Assembly (NCBI RefSeq): GCF_000002425.4
Contig: NC_037255.1
Span: 3,768,735-3,832,734, forward strand
Direction of reading: 5' to 3'
DNA: 64,000 nt
Source: Physcomitrium patens
Taxonomy: Eukaryota; Streptophyta; Bryopsida; Funariales; Funariaceae
Position numbers and translations under genes: made by a program. Below the pieces are notes generated by a model. That model saw only the letters and a program-made list of their open reading frames with translations. It made no database searches and was not told where the DNA came from. Each line of letters starts with the position of its first letter. Position 1 is the first letter of the stretch. Of this stretch, positions 24,401 to 38,030 are shown one piece after another.

Positions 24401-25825
24401 TCTACATATTCTTCTCAATAGCTTGACCTCGCCCTTAATAGAATATGAAACACATCATGTTTTACACATTTGTAATTATCTTGCATTCCATACAAGAGTA
24501 CAAATGCACTTGTACTATTGATGGGCTGTTAAAGCACAAATCGTTGAGATACGCATACTTGCTCATATAGTAACACACTATTAATCTCTATTTAATTGAC
24601 GTCTATGAGACTCTCAAACAAAACTGAATTGATCTAGATAGAGTTATGAAAGGCAACCAAGAAAATAGAGCACAAGATTACCACCAGCCATATCACTGCC
24701 GACAAGTTGAGATGATCTTGGCACATACAGCTTCTGTTAAAACACCATAAGAACATTAACTTCGATCCCACATTGGATAAGTTTCAATCTAGTTGAACAC
24801 TAGCACTTTGCCAGACTCATCAGTACATCGAAGGAATTTTGATGGTCGAAAAACAAAAAAAATCATGCGATGCTGATGATCAAGTTGAGGATAAGAACTT
24901 ATAATCAGTGAACTGCAGTTCTTCAAAGCAAACTCAGCGTGATTTAAACCCAAGACAAAATGCTGCAATTGTGTAACAGGACCAGATTAGAGGGACCTTG
25001 ATGGAACATATGGATATAAAAGTCCACAAAACCTGTATTTTTTAAACTCAGCATTGCTAAAGTGAGAAGCACCCCGCGGCTATCTTTCGGAGTCTCGATT
25101 GAACTTTTAAGATATTCTTGAGTTCCATGTCTCACCAAGTTCTTGTAATTGACCCCTAATCTGCTAGCAAAACATCATATGCAACGGAATAGACTCCAAA
25201 TATTTGGAATGTAAAGATTAACATTACTTGGGTGTACTGCCCGATCCTGATGAGTACACGAAGTTCTGTGGAAGCAGACTCTTGTGAGCAGAGAGGCTCA
25301 AAGAAATTACCGAATGGCGGAAGTATGAATCCCTGCATTGCCAAACACGTATATCATCTCGAGAAAAAACCTTTCATGGGAACCTGAAAGTTGAAAATTG
25401 AGCAGAGAAAGTCAACACAGCATGCCAAACAATGAACTATTCAACTAAATATTAGTCACATGCACTTATAAGAAGCTTGCAAAGTAGGAATCGACTTCAC
25501 AGATGAACTGCCCCTATTCCTGATGTTTCACTTTAGTTTTGAAAAGGTTTTGACAGTAATTCAAACAGATCTTTCAAATATATCGACCCTCAGAGAATGG
25601 TGGTCAAATACGACAACGGCTAAACATCGGTTTTTTCCCACTTGGCAACCATTCAGAAGCGGCAGTCCAGAATAAGTCTCATCAGAGCAAAACCTTCCCA
25701 CTATAAATCAAGTTCTGAACTCACATGATAGACGCCGTAAGCTGTGCAATGTTATGCTCCATTGGCCAGAGCATTACTTTAGGATCTGTACTTCACCATA
25801 AGGTGCATCGAAAGGTCCGGGTAAA
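24401..25825 (-). other. 3' flank of the PPR gene
   Basis: GC content rises from about 24.4 kb toward the PPR stop codon at 25826. On the minus strand this fits a long, perhaps spliced, 3' UTR. Two short minus-strand frames (24944-25138 and 25156-25344) show no family resemblance and I do not call them genes. Confidence 0.45.
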
Positions 25826-28528
25826 TCAGGCTTCTTCCATCTTTAATTCTTGAATGATTTTTGAGGCATCATCCAGCCTATTGTTGTTCTCATAAACACG
25901 GGCCAGAGATAAACGAAGAGTCTTCTCAGGGACCACCCGCTCATCTTTCAACTTCATGAATAAGGATTTAGCTGATTCCAGCTCTCTAAAATGCCCATAC
26001 AACTCCAACATTTTCAAGTGAACCTCCTCCCTGAATACTAGTCCTATTTCTATTAGTTCCTTGTAAACACTTTCCGCTTTGGGTAGTAAGTCCAAATCAC
26101 CGTAAGCCTTCAAAATCAAAAGCGCTGTATCAGAGTCTGGAAATAATCCTCTATGTCTCATTATCTCGTACACCTTAACAGCAGATGATGGCAATTTTCT
26201 TTCTCCCATGAAGGCCTTGATCATGTTCTGGTAGACTGAGATATCCTTAACCTCTCCTGCATTTTCTGCACGCCAAAATAATTTTGCAGCTTCGTCCACT
26301 TTTCCGGCCAGAGCCATGACATTTATGGCTGTATCACGGGGCACATGCCCTGGTATCTTCAGTTCCTCGAGAAGTCGCCGTGCATGCCCCAATAATCCAC
26401 CCTTTTCATATGCTACTATCATAGAATGATACAGCACCCAATCCATGGGAAATCCTTGTATCCGCAGATTCTGAAATAAAGTCGCTGCCCGATCGAACTT
26501 TCCTATTTTGCAATAAAATGCTATCAATTGGCTGTACGTCGTCCCATTGGGTGCAATTCCTCTTCTTTGCATTTGCTGAAGCACATTCGTAACTTTCTGA
26601 ATGTCATATCCGTTACACCACATCTTGATGATGGTATTGTACGTGACAATGTTGGGCAAATACCCTTTGCTATGCATGAAACGGTAAATTCGTAACGCTC
26701 CCTCAGCCATTCGTGCATCCGCGTATACATTGATTAAAGTATTGAAGGTGACAACACTGGGAACGGTTCTCGTTTCCTTCATTTGCCAGAAGAGGCTTTC
26801 GGCTTCCTTTACCAGGTCTAACTTTCCATAGACATTTATCATTATATTGTATGAAGTAAGATCCGGGGGACAGCCTTTCGCACGCATATCCAAGAACACA
26901 CCTCTCGCTTCTTTGTACATTTTGTTTTCCGCATATGCATTTATCAGAGCAGTATATGTGACCGTATCAGGCTCCAGCCCTTTGTCCTTCATCTCCGCAA
27001 GAATGCCCTCAGCCTCGTGATACAATTTTGCCTTGCCAAATAGATTTATCATGGAGTTGTAGCCACTCGATCAGGTACAATACCTGGAGTGCAACGACGT
27101 CACTCCAAAGGTCTCGGGTCCTCTAGAGTGACTGCAGCATGCAGCTGCCTGGCGTCCTGGCCAAGACGGTCCGATTTGTTTTTTTTNNNNNNNNNNNNNN
27201 NNNNNNNNNNNNNNNNNNNNNNNNNNNNNNNNNNNNNNNNNNNNNNNNNNNNNNNNNNNNNNNNNNNNNNNNNNNNNNNNNNNNNNNNNNNNNNNNNNNN
27301 NNNNNNNNNNNNNNNNNNNNNNNNNNNNNNNNNNNNNNNNNNNNNNNNNNNNNNNNNNNNNNNNNNNNNNNNNNNNNNNNNNNNNNNNNNNNNNNNNNNN
27401 NNNNNNNNNNNNNNNNNNNNNNNNNNNNNNNNNNNNNNNNNNNNNNNNNNNNNNNNNNNNNNNNNNNNNNNNNNNNNNNNNNNNNNNNNNNNNNNNNNNN
27501 NNNNNNNNNNNNNNNNNNNNNNNNNNNNNNNNNNNNNNNNNNNNNNNNNNNNNNTCTAGTGTGGTTGCAATGCCCCTTGATGAACTAACCACTCCGACTT
27601 CCATCGTCACCATGCACAGCATATCGAATGGTTGATAGGTTTAGGAAGAACCTGCTTCCTTCATCTTTGTAAACAAAGAAACGGCTTTCGGAAAATTCTT
27701 CAGCTTCCCAGCAAGCTCAATTACAGTACTGTAGATCACAAGGTCAGGTCGGACACCGTTCTCCTCCATCCTCTGCAACCACATCACGGCAGATTCAAAT
27801 TTCCCGGCCTTGCCAAACGCACTTATGAGAGAAGAGTACGTATACTTGTCTGGAACAACTCCTTTCTCCGTCATCTCGCTCACCAGACCTTCTCCTAACG
27901 TCCACCTCCGCGCTTTAAGCACATTTCTTATCACAATGTTGTAGCCAAAAGTGGAGGGTTTGTAGCCACCGTCTTCCAACATCCAATCGAGAAGGGCCAG
28001 AGAGCGTTGCCAGTCACGTTCCTGCTTTAACAAGCTCATCATCAATCTTTGAGAAAGCTTCCCCTTCCACTGAGCCATAATAGCTTTCATTTCTTCTTCG
28101 GTACTAGATTCTTTCAATGACTCCAAAATTGCGTCCAGGTCAATACTATGATCCATATACTTAACTACATTTTCACGCCCCTCAATACCGTCCAGAAACA
28201 GGTTTCCTCTGAAACCTCTCACACTCGACGGTTTCTTCGACTTGGTTTGCAAAGTGGTAGGAACAGCAGACACATTCGACTTGAATCCAGTCAAGTCGTC
28301 AACCTTTGGAACATAATTCCTGTAATCCCTTTCATTTGCACCCGCTCGGAATTCATCATTGCCGGTTGCATGACTGAACTGAAACCGAGCAGTTACCTTG
28401 GACAATTCCGTTCGCGGCACTTCACCAGCTCTACATTGAGAACTGCCATACTTTCTGACCGATGAACTCCAAATCTCTTTATTTAACAAACCGAATTGCA
28501 TTCTGACAAGCGTTTCCACACTCGTCAT
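25826..28528 (-). CDS. P-class pentatricopeptide repeat protein, At5g39980-like, interrupted by an assembly gap
   Basis: The protein reads in two pieces: 28528 to about 27650 (293 codons) and about 27084 to 25826 (about 418 codons). Together they make about 711 aa, against roughly 680 in Arabidopsis At5g39980, which it matches from DWQRSLALLDW through GKFDRAATLFQ, GEVKDISVY and EVHLKML. I count about 13-15 tandem 35-residue PPR motifs and no PLS, E or DYW domain. It is therefore probably a sequence-specific RNA-binding protein acting in plastid or mitochondrial RNA processing. The basic, Ser-rich N-terminus could be a transit peptide. The start is the first ATG after an in-frame TAA; the upstream codon read at 28573 is GTG. 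The frame loss beside the gap is best explained by bad read ends: joining KMKEAG to IVPDRVAYNSM restores an exact 35-residue period. Confidence 0.9.
27086..27649. other. Probably artificial assembly gap with vector sequence
   Basis: N runs from 27187 to 27554. The segment 27110-27170 reads as a degraded pUC-type polylinker: TCCTCTAGAGT, then TGCAG, CATGCA, GCT and TGGCGT in vector order. The two flanks appear to be low-quality ends of overlapping reads of the same PPR repeat, so little or no genomic sequence is likely to be missing. Confidence 0.75.
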
Positions 28529-29290
28529 CCCTGCACGTAATGAACTACACTTCCAATGCCGGATACGAGCCACTTAGGCTCAAGAAAAGATGAGCATTAG
28601 TTTCGAACACGAGAAACCACAGCAAAGGTGGTTCTCAAATTCGATCTCATCATGCAATTCAGGAAAAAAATAAAATAAAACTCAAACCAAGAGAGTATTC
28701 ATCAAGAAACCCTAACCATGACTTCGCATGCTACGTCAAGAGACTTTATGTGCAACGAGTGATGACACAGAGGCCGACGCCTCGCGCATTCGCTTAGGTC
28801 GGTGGCTTCCCACGATTTCGACGCCGAGAGCACAGAAATACCAGCTCTCGCAACTAAAACCCCGCTGCCTGCTCAAGCTACGGCAATTGTCTACGCTGAA
28901 AAATTCCGAGCCGGCCCGCAATTAAGACCTCAAAAAGTCGATTCTAAAGGAAGGAAGACGATGCAGTGGAGCTCAATCGGGTAGCGAGTTCAGTTCCTCC
29001 GAGGAATTGGCTGCGATCAGTGTGGCACAGAGAGCAAAAGGCCTCGAGCTCGGCATCAACACATTTCCTCCGAGCTCCAAACTAGAGCATCGCGGGAGGC
29101 CTCCACACAGTCTCCGTGGTCAGGGTGAAAACACTTCATACATCCTATCCAACGAATACTGTACATCCCAAACGAACACTCGATGGATGAACGCGGATGA
29201 GCGATTCTTAGTATGGTGGCCAAGTCCAACCATTGGAACGCTAAAAACGAGTTTGAAACAAATGATTTTCTTACGATTGTGATATGCCTC
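28529..29290 (-). promoter_or_regulatory. 5' flank and promoter region of the PPR gene
   Basis: A GC-rich stretch upstream of the PPR start ends sharply at about 29.28 kb, where composition falls to AT-rich spacer. The open frames of 60-91 aa on both strands overlap one another and look like a by-product of the GC content. The minus-strand 5' UTR and promoter are the likely contents. Confidence 0.5.
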
Positions 29291-31501
29291 CGTTTACTTT
29301 TTATAATTTTTATACTTTTTTAAATATCTTTAATGTAAAAAATATTAGTTTTATTTTTGGATTATAACTACTAATCTATTTTGTGAATATTTAACTACTC
29401 ATCAAATTTGTATTTTTTGTTTAATTTTATATATATAGATATATAATGGTTTAATAAGAAAATGTGTTTTCTTTATATATTTTTATATTTTCAAATTTAG
29501 AATCGAATTTTTTCGTATTATTTTATGATATTGTTAAAATAAGTTAATGTTGATTTGTACATACAGGTGAGATTTATACAAAATGGCTCAACCAATTTGG
29601 TGCATTTAAGTTTTCAGTTTAATTTCAATAGCTTTTTTAAAAATAAGAATGTAATTTATTCTGCTACAAAATATTGGATTTTATTGAAATTAAGTTATGC
29701 ATACTTATATATTGAAATTACAAAATATAAACTGTAACCATCTGTTTTAGAAATTGATGATGCAATGACATGAATGTACACATGACATCACATTTTGCAA
29801 GTTTGTATTGTTGTTTTGATCATTTGTAAACGATTTTATGTGTAACATTTCCATCTCTCACAATCAAATAGTGCTTTGTTTAAAATATTTCATTCCTGAA
29901 CTAAATGATGTATCTTTCTTATCTTCTGTTGGTTAAAGTTTCAAACTATTCTTGTTAGAGATAAAGTCTCATATATATCTAACATAGATCTTATTTATTG
30001 TCTATGCCATTTACTTTATATTAAAATTTTCCAAGAAAAACTTGCACATATGTACGTACATACATACACACACATACGTACATATACACTAATATATATT
30101 ACTCATTTACCATGAACATTTTAAAGAATGATTTGATTTCTTCAAAAAGTATATTGTGCTTCCGATTTTTGTTTACATACACACACACATGTACACAATC
30201 CATTTAAATTTGTGACTCTGACTTACATTATCAATTGAAGTTTCATGCACTGATAACATAGATTCGAATGTACCAGACAGTAGTCAATTCACAGTTGTAT
30301 CAACTTACGAGGTTATTTTGGAGCCTAATACGAGAGGTTCTTTGTGTTAATTGAATTCTATTAATTAGACGATTTGTTTCGTTATGTGCAGTAATAAGTT
30401 CACAACATTGGGCGTAAGCCTCGTGAAACAAGAATTTAAGAATTGTGCACATTTTAAGAGAATAAACCTCTTAAATGTTTGACAAAATCAAGGAAGAACA
30501 TATACAAATTTTGTTTCCACAAACCTGTGTTTAATAGCAATAATTTTTTGACATAAGAACATATGTGTTTTAAACTTGTACACTATCAAAAACACATTAT
30601 AATATTCATCATAAGGAATGAAGTGTTATTTAATTCAAACTGTTATATTTGGCATGGAATTTTATGAAACGAAAATTCATAAGACAATAATATTGTTGAT
30701 AATCAGAATACATCGAAAATACATCAGACAACATCAAAATGTAAACAGAAATAGTATTCTTAGTAAAACATATTATTGTAATAATGTACAAAATGTAACA
30801 ATCAGTAAGATCAAATATCGATGCAATTACCTGATGAATTATCAAAGCTTGGTTCATAGATTTTCAAACAGCGATACTAGGAATATATTTGAATAATCTA
30901 TACATTGGTGGACCACATGTGCAGAACATGTACAGCCATGACATAGGATGCAATTTGGGAATATCAAAATCGGTACTTCGTAAAAAGAAGCATCACACTA
31001 AGTGAAAGTATGAGCAAGAGCTTAAGTAACAGGGATGGGTTCGTCACCTTTTGCAGAAGGTGACTTTGAGGAGCGATTAAACATGCTTGGCTCTCCAACT
31101 TTTGAACAGGGTCCAAAATGAAAGGCAACCGTGTCCGTCGCTCAATATCAGATCAATCCTTAGCCCGATGGTTTCGAAGAATCAACAGGCAACTCCATTT
31201 TTGCATAATCACATATCATAACCTTTTAAGGTTAACCATTTCTTGAACCACCTTCAACCATGCGTGGAAGTGATAGTTTCAAGGTCTTTCACCTGTTCTT
31301 TCCACGTTGGTCTTCATTCTCCTTAACTAAGGCCTATTTTTTAAGGAACTTAAAGAAATTCCGCAAATCAAACATATCTGACAATTTCTAATCAGCCGGG
31401 GAACTACCAACATGTCAACGTAGGCTATAAGTTAAACATCATTTGGAAAGAACATGTACTGAATAACTTGTGTCATTTTGGTACTTGCTTCTCACTTGGT
31501 C
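29291..31501. other. AT-rich spacer and MRS2 3' flank
   Basis: No gene is seen from 29.3 to 30.9 kb. Alternating ACAT/ACGT-type microsatellite sequence lies at 30050-30085 and 30176-30192. From about 30.9 kb composition rises, and this part probably carries the 3' UTR of the minus-strand MRS2 gene. Confidence 0.55.
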
Positions 31502-34313
31502 TCACTTCTCAAAGAGCCCCTTCCATCGAACATACACTAATATACCCACAAAAAGACTACAAGAAACGAAGAAGGCGCTGGCTAGGAATGGTGCAAACCA
31601 TTTAGGGTTATGATATGGTGGTACAGGAACATTCATGCTCAAGGATCCAATACAGCCTGTAGCAGTTGCAATAGCCAAAGCCAATGCTCCCAGGGTAATC
31701 TGAAACTGAAAGAGCTGGTTCCGTTGATGATCAAGACGTACGTTAACATAGTCTTCTGTGTCGTCAATGTACTCACGTACCTAGAATTGGCAACCAAAAA
31801 TACGCGAGGGATGTTAGTGATATTTGAAACACCAACTAGCACAACACATGGACTGATCTTTATGGCGCAATTGCCTAATTACATGACCAAAAGTATAATA
31901 AGGCATTTCGATTCTAAATTGGTGCCATCCATTCGCATTTGATTAAATATTGGTGGAGACTAGTGTAGAACTCAAAAAGATTGAATATTAAGTCCGAAAA
32001 ATAAAATTAAAAATAAAAATTCAAGACCATTTTAATACAGATCAGTTCCCTGGTTGTCCAAAAGATCTGTAGTCTGGAGTTGCATTTCAGAAACTTACCA
32101 GCGAGAGCTTGTTAAGACTAGCATCCACCTGCATTAAGTAGGCTTCTAACAGCATTTCTAACTCTTCAACATCGTAGGCTGGACTCGTGCTCTGTGTGGC
32201 TGAGCTGCGACGGCTGGTATGACCATGACTTCTTATTGAAGACAATCGTGCCAATTTGCGTGATGCTGCGGAGCTCGCGGTGACCCCACTGTCTGAATAG
32301 ATGGTGTAAAGTGGAGAGACCAGATGTTGGGCTTGGAGTAGCTTCCGAGTTAGGTAGAGGTCCGACATATCCTCATCATCGTCCAAGAGTTGCATAAGTT
32401 CATCTCTCACCTGGCATGAACAATTTCAACTATATCTATTAAGATACCTCCGAAATCGATATTGGGGAATCAGGCTCACTCTCACGGACAACGTATAAGA
32501 GGGCCTAAGGAGCTGCTAAGCTTGTCTTTGTTCAAGCGCAGCGACCACAAGAGAGATCTACATGGTTTTCAAATAGTCTAATTTTCTGAGATGGCAACTC
32601 GTACATAATGAATGTGAGCACGTAGGATACATGTACATGTTAGCGTGCATGGCACATAATGCAAAAGTACCAATTAATTTCATTTTCCTTCAATATTGAA
32701 ATAAGAAGAGCTTGACGATACTTCAGCAAGTATGTGACGCACTCCATTTTAAGTAGGTCATTCTATTAACATAACAACCTGAAAGGCCAGAATATTAAAA
32801 ATTGTTAAGACCAGGGTAAGAGGTTTAAGGCAGTCTGGACATGCAATGTTTTTGGAACTCATCATGCGATACGACAACTTGTAGATTGATATAATACGAA
32901 TACAATACATATTATTAGTAAAAAAAATTCATAAAACACAACAATTATTAATACAAATTTTTTTAGCTACTTACAATATAATCTGTTTCGCCTTATTCTT
33001 ATATGCTGACAATATAGGAGTTGCCTCCCAGAGAGAATGAATAGCGTAAATATATAGATGACGCCATGAGAGCAAAATCTCTTTACGCCAGCCAGTTCTC
33101 CTATGATGTGAAGGTCATCCATTATTTTCTGACAGAAAGAGTATAAAGTAGAGCACTCACCTTCTGAACACGAGCACTTAAATGAGTAAGTTGGCTCTTG
33201 ACCGATCGGACAAGCTCAAGACTCCTTCTGCTAATTCTTCTCGTTAAAAGATCTAAAGCTGGACGTGCCGTCTTGTCCAAGTCACGCACGAGTTCCTCAA
33301 GGTGGTTGCAAACCACGTCAAGGGCAATTTCCAAAATTCGAAATTCAAAAGGAAGTTGTTCGAGATGACTGTCATCTGTTGTGCTCAGATGTCTTCCAGG
33401 AGACGTGTTCGGCACTGCACAATCGATCTGTAAAGTATTCTCAGGATTGAGTTGTATTCTAAGTTGGTCCACAAAAGGTTTCACATCCCGACCCAAAGGG
33501 TCGAGAAAAAAAACTTCCTCCGCTGTTATTATAGCTTTCACAAATTCTAGATTAACCACCATTGCGTTCTCCCTTGCTGCCACAATCCACAACACATGTG
33601 CATATTAAGGTCGACAGAACATCCTAGATCCTGAGAAAACATGACTTCTCTCTCTCTCTCTCTCTCTCTCTCGCTCACGCTCGCTAAGACGTTGAAATGA
33701 AAATACATGAACTCTAAATGCAAAACCTGTCTTCAACATGAAAAATCGGTTTTCATCCCATGATAAATCACATGTTGGTCATTACAGCAAGAGAGTAGAC
33801 GCCAGAAGATGCTTATCAATTTTTGAGACAAGATTGCCTTGCCATCGAATGCAAAGCTGGCTACGAAACGACGATTCGTAAACTCAACGTGAGCCAAGAA
33901 AGCACCAGTTATTGCTATAATGTTGTAATATGCTGGTAGTATTCCACAGTTATTTCATCTCAATCCCAAACAGGTGTAATTGAATCCCTCAAGGCCAAAT
34001 TAAGCTCACGTTTGAAGGCATCCAGACTTGATAAGAATTTACCTAGAATATGGGAAGATTTTGAAAATATGGGTCCCAATATGCGGAGATCCCGAGCAGG
34101 AACTGTAACACGTTTCAAAAGGCCGTTCCTGTCACAATCGAAGATCTCAGAGTTTCCAGATGCATCAAACTGCATCCACGTCTTAGTGCCCGCCTTCCTG
34201 TTCTTTAAGACATTAGAAGAAACAATTTGGTTTTCCGACTTCGGAGGCTGCATTGTAATTCGTTCGTAAGTGGACTTGTGAACAACCTGTCTATTTATCA
34301 CTCGCTTCCCCAT
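31502..34313 (-). CDS. MRS2/CorA-type magnesium transporter, 4 exons, 425 aa, with SMN in place of GMN
   Basis: Exons on the minus strand: 34313-34043, 33576-33161, 32410-32099, 31780-31502. All introns are GT-AG; the total is 1278 nt. Family landmarks: WMQFDASG, VPARDLRILGP, VNLEFVKAIITAEEV (residues about 97-111), LPFEFRILE, the acidic LLDDDEDMSDLYLT, VEELEMLLEAYL, REYIDDTEDYV and two C-terminal helices (about 360-380 and 392-415). MRS2 proteins form pentameric Mg2+ channels in plastid, mitochondrial, vacuolar or plasma membranes. The pore signature GMN at the end of helix 1 is read here as SMN (residues 381-383, AGC at 31639-31637). The length is normal for the family (about 390-460). The start is the first ATG in exon 1; an upstream exon is possible because a donor-like CAAGTAAGAAG lies at about 34400. 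Confidence 0.9.
33646..33672. repeat. (TC)n microsatellite in MRS2 intron 1
   Basis: About 27 bases of TC repeat on the plus strand between MRS2 exons 1 and 2. On the transcribed strand it reads GA. Confidence 0.95.
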
Positions 34314-36250
34314 ATTGGCTGATTGTATGATTGAAGCAACAAATGCAGAGCCGTAAAATGCTTCAGTCCAGAACGTTTCTATCGATACCTTCTTACTTGG
34401 CAATCTTAGGCTGCATCATAACAGCATTAAGATAACATAAGAAGGTAGTCCGACTGCGGATCGGCTTGTTTAGTATCTTGGCGAAACTCCTAGTAACAGT
34501 ATTCTTCAACAAGTCACATGTTTCCATGACATACTGTCGTAGCGTGTCCCACTATCTGGTCATAGACAAACAAGATAGTGAACAAAGGTGGTCATTAGGA
34601 TGAAAAAACAGAAACAAGCCATCGAGAACCTCCACATAACCATAGCCACAAGAATGGCATGCTCGGATGAAATGGAATAACGAATGTAATCGATGTCGAA
34701 AGAGTAAAACATACGCATTATTTGTCGACAGACTATATCCAGCGAGAAATTCTACATGTTACTACGCCACTACGCATATCTACTTCCAATTAAATTCAAA
34801 ACGACTGCCGATGTAAGGTCTACAGAATGGGAAGAAGTGATAATGCAGTAGGACGCATTGTCAGCTCCCACGAGAAAAATTGTATAAAAAATAATAAAGT
34901 TTCAGAACAAAGTATCAGAAAGTTACAGAGAGAAGTTTGAATTTTTTCTGTTTATAATTATATACACGGCGAGAGAGCGAGAGAGAGAGACCTATATTGA
35001 CATGACAAGCGAACTATGCCTTCAGTATGTGTTCGTAAATTTGACACAAGCGAAACCATATGAGAAGCCTAATGGTAGAGCTAAACTCTTTGGAAAAGGG
35101 CTTCTCAAACTTACTGTGCAAAGAGAGAACATGAATGCCAAGAATGATGCGAGGATTAAGGAATCATAGAAGTCCTAAGAGGATCACACCACAATTTAGA
35201 ATTAAAGAAATTAAGCTTTTAGGTCACAAATCCATGCACTAATTTAACATACGATGTTCGCTTAGTGCACAATAATTGAAGTTGTGCATTAAAATAACGT
35301 CTGCTACAACATCTACTGTTCGGATAGCTCATCAAATACGTAACTAATCATCAGATTCGATTCTAGCGCATCCTATGCTCGCAATATGTGATTAAAACAT
35401 CTTTACTACAATTTGCACACCCTTGCTCGAGACAAGCTACTATCTTGAATTGAATCTGGCCTAGAACGCGCTCCCATAACCTCCGGTAAAAAATGCTGGC
35501 TACAGGCCTTGCCTACTTAAAATTCTCATTCAAGACTGCTGGAGACTAAAGCCACAAAAAAACTCTGAGTACTTTACTATTTCATCCCCTTTCCCGTCAA
35601 GTACTGGTTGTCTCTCGATCATGAAGTGCACCCTCGCACAGTTCAAGAGTTCAACAACCTCCGTTGTTTCACCTTCGAAATGACGACCAGGGCTAAAACG
35701 ACTGACTTGATATCACTGAGCTCCCATCGATCAACATCACGGGAATACTTCACACTGCCCTAAATCACAATCCATCACATCCTACGACCACAGACGTTTA
35801 CGCAGAATTCAACAAAAACGGGAAAAAAATACAAAAAGAAAAAAAGAAAAAAAAGAAAGACAAATGCATGAGAGCAGTACAAACCTGAGTTACATTCTGA
35901 AGCCCACGGCAGCGCACGGACTCTCGCAGGAGAAGGACAGCGATCCGTTACCGGCACGCCAGGTACCGCTTCTCACCAGAGCCTGACAACTTCCGCCAAC
36001 CTTGTCAACGCACATGTCCTTATTCACATTGAATACGAAACCGCGAGGGGCAACCGCTTATTCGGAGGTGACATACAAAACCTCCCCTCCGATCATCATC
36101 CTCCCCACTTCTAATCCAGCTCCCGCTTCTCATCGATGCTCACTTTCCACTTGAAACACAGTGAAACCAAATCACACCTCCCTCACTCCCTCCCTCCCTC
36201 GCTCGCTCGCTCCATCTACAATTACAAAATTATTATAGGTAATACAAACA
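34314..36250 (-). promoter_or_regulatory. 5' flank of the MRS2 gene
   Basis: Intermediate-to-high GC persists for about 1.9 kb upstream of the MRS2 start and ends at about 36.25 kb beside pyrimidine-rich CTCCCTCCCTCGCTCG repeats (36181-36211). This is consistent with a long 5' UTR, probably with one or more introns, and a promoter near 36.0-36.2 kb. A GA-rich run lies at 34973-34990. No convincing coding exon was found. Confidence 0.45.
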
Positions 36251-37340
36251 TATACATCACTAATTCTTCTTCTTCGTGGTTTTTGATAGGTCACCGCACG
36301 TAAAGCAACATTTGCAGATTTATCGGTAATAGGCGGCGCCATAGCTCGGTAATAGAGCCCGTTCGTCTGACGAACTGTAGACCCTGTGACCGTTCATGGT
36401 TGAGGGTGGAACCTTCCAAATCCTTGTGTATAATTAATTTTTTCTTAAGTTTGAATCTTTTTTGATTAATTATTCTTGATTGAAGGAGTATGTGTGTATT
36501 TTTAGTTTTCAGGTGCGATTGTTTGGTATTAGGTTTAAGATTTTGAATTCCAAATGTTTTTAGACCTTTTTCATACTAAATTTTGTTTTTTGAAAAACAT
36601 TATTTTGAATAGACAAGTAAAAGTTTACTACAACTAATTTTTTTTGAAGAAATATCATTGCCAAAAGAAATTGTGCAATGATAAATAAATAACACATTAA
36701 ATAATTTGAAATATATTATGTTGCTTTGTACAATTTATGGTCAATATCAAGACATTATTATCTTGTACCTCATATTCTTTTATTTGATATGAATCAAAAT
36801 TTCAAATTTTAATTTATTTGAATTAAAAATACTATTAAAATTCTAATTCCAAAATTTAACAGTTTTTTTACATAAGATAAATATTGAAGTAAGTCATAAA
36901 AATAAAGGTAATAGTCAGTACCACAATAGCTTTGAAATACATTTGGCACTTCATGTTTCATTCTTAGTGAAATAGCCTTTTTGTAAAGCATGAGGTTAAA
37001 AATAATGAAAAAAGTGTTTGTTTGAATGTTGGTTTTGTTAGTGAAATTAATCTATGTACTTTATGACCATTCAAACTCCAAAAATATAAAGTACAATATC
37101 CCCATTACTAATTAAAATCAAAATTAAGAAAACTTTATAAAAAATTTATACTACTTTACAATAATAGTTATAAGAATTTTATGGTCCGCTAAGAATTTCA
37201 CATTTAAACTAACTTGCATTAAACAAAACAATGCGTTTTTATAACATTATGGATAAGTAATATTATGACTTAGACTGTATTAAAAAAACTATATAATAAA
37301 TTATGTAAAATATTTTTTTCTCTTAGATTTTATACATGTC

Positions 37341-37376
<36 letters not shown>

Positions 37377-38030
37377 TACACTTTAGTAATGTACAATAAG
37401 ATCAATTATTCTGGTTTTAAACCCCTTAATACCAAATATGCCAAAAAATAACCTTCCAGTAACTTTTATAAACTTAACCTAATTGACACAACTCAAAGAA
37501 TATTTTTATGCTCGATTTAGTGCTATAACAACTCAAGTTGCATATTTCACATACAAAATCATTCATAACTAATCAATTTCTTTTATTACATGCTATCTAC
37601 TATTTCTATGTTAAAAACCCTATTCATTGTAGAGTAAAAAAAGCTTTGAAAAATGACCTAGTATCTTATAAAACTACATAATCAATACTAAGAAATTCAA
37701 CCACCAAGAATCAATATTTGGACAAGGGGTTGAAGTGGACAAGTATTTGATATAAGGTTGATCCAAAATAAAATAAAAAAAAAAAAATTGATAGATTCAA
37801 AAAAAAAATATAAGTATTCTTCCTTGATTTTTTAGTCCAAAGGTGATGAAAGAAGCTTAAGAGAAGTTGCAATGCCTTGAAGCAACATAATCAATGCACA
37901 AGAAAGTTCAATTGTTGATATCATCAACAAAATACAATCTCAAACTTCATTTATAACAAGAAGCATTCTTTATCAACTTAAAAAGCTTCTACAGTTGGAA
38001 TTTTTTTCTCAAAACATAGGCAAATATATT
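36251..38030. other. AT-rich spacer
   Basis: No gene. A tRNA-like but unconvincing stretch lies near 36336-36410, and there is an (AT)n tract at 37344-37372. Confidence 0.65.
37344..37372. repeat. (AT)n microsatellite
   Basis: About 29 bases of AT repeat. Confidence 0.95.

Noticed and set aside
36336-36410. tRNA-like stretch: D-arm-like TAGCTCGGTAATAGAGC and an anticodon-like loop GTCTGAC
   Set aside because: The T-arm does not fit the GTTCRA rule and the 3' end does not pair with the 5' end, so no cloverleaf forms. At best it is a decayed tRNA fragment.
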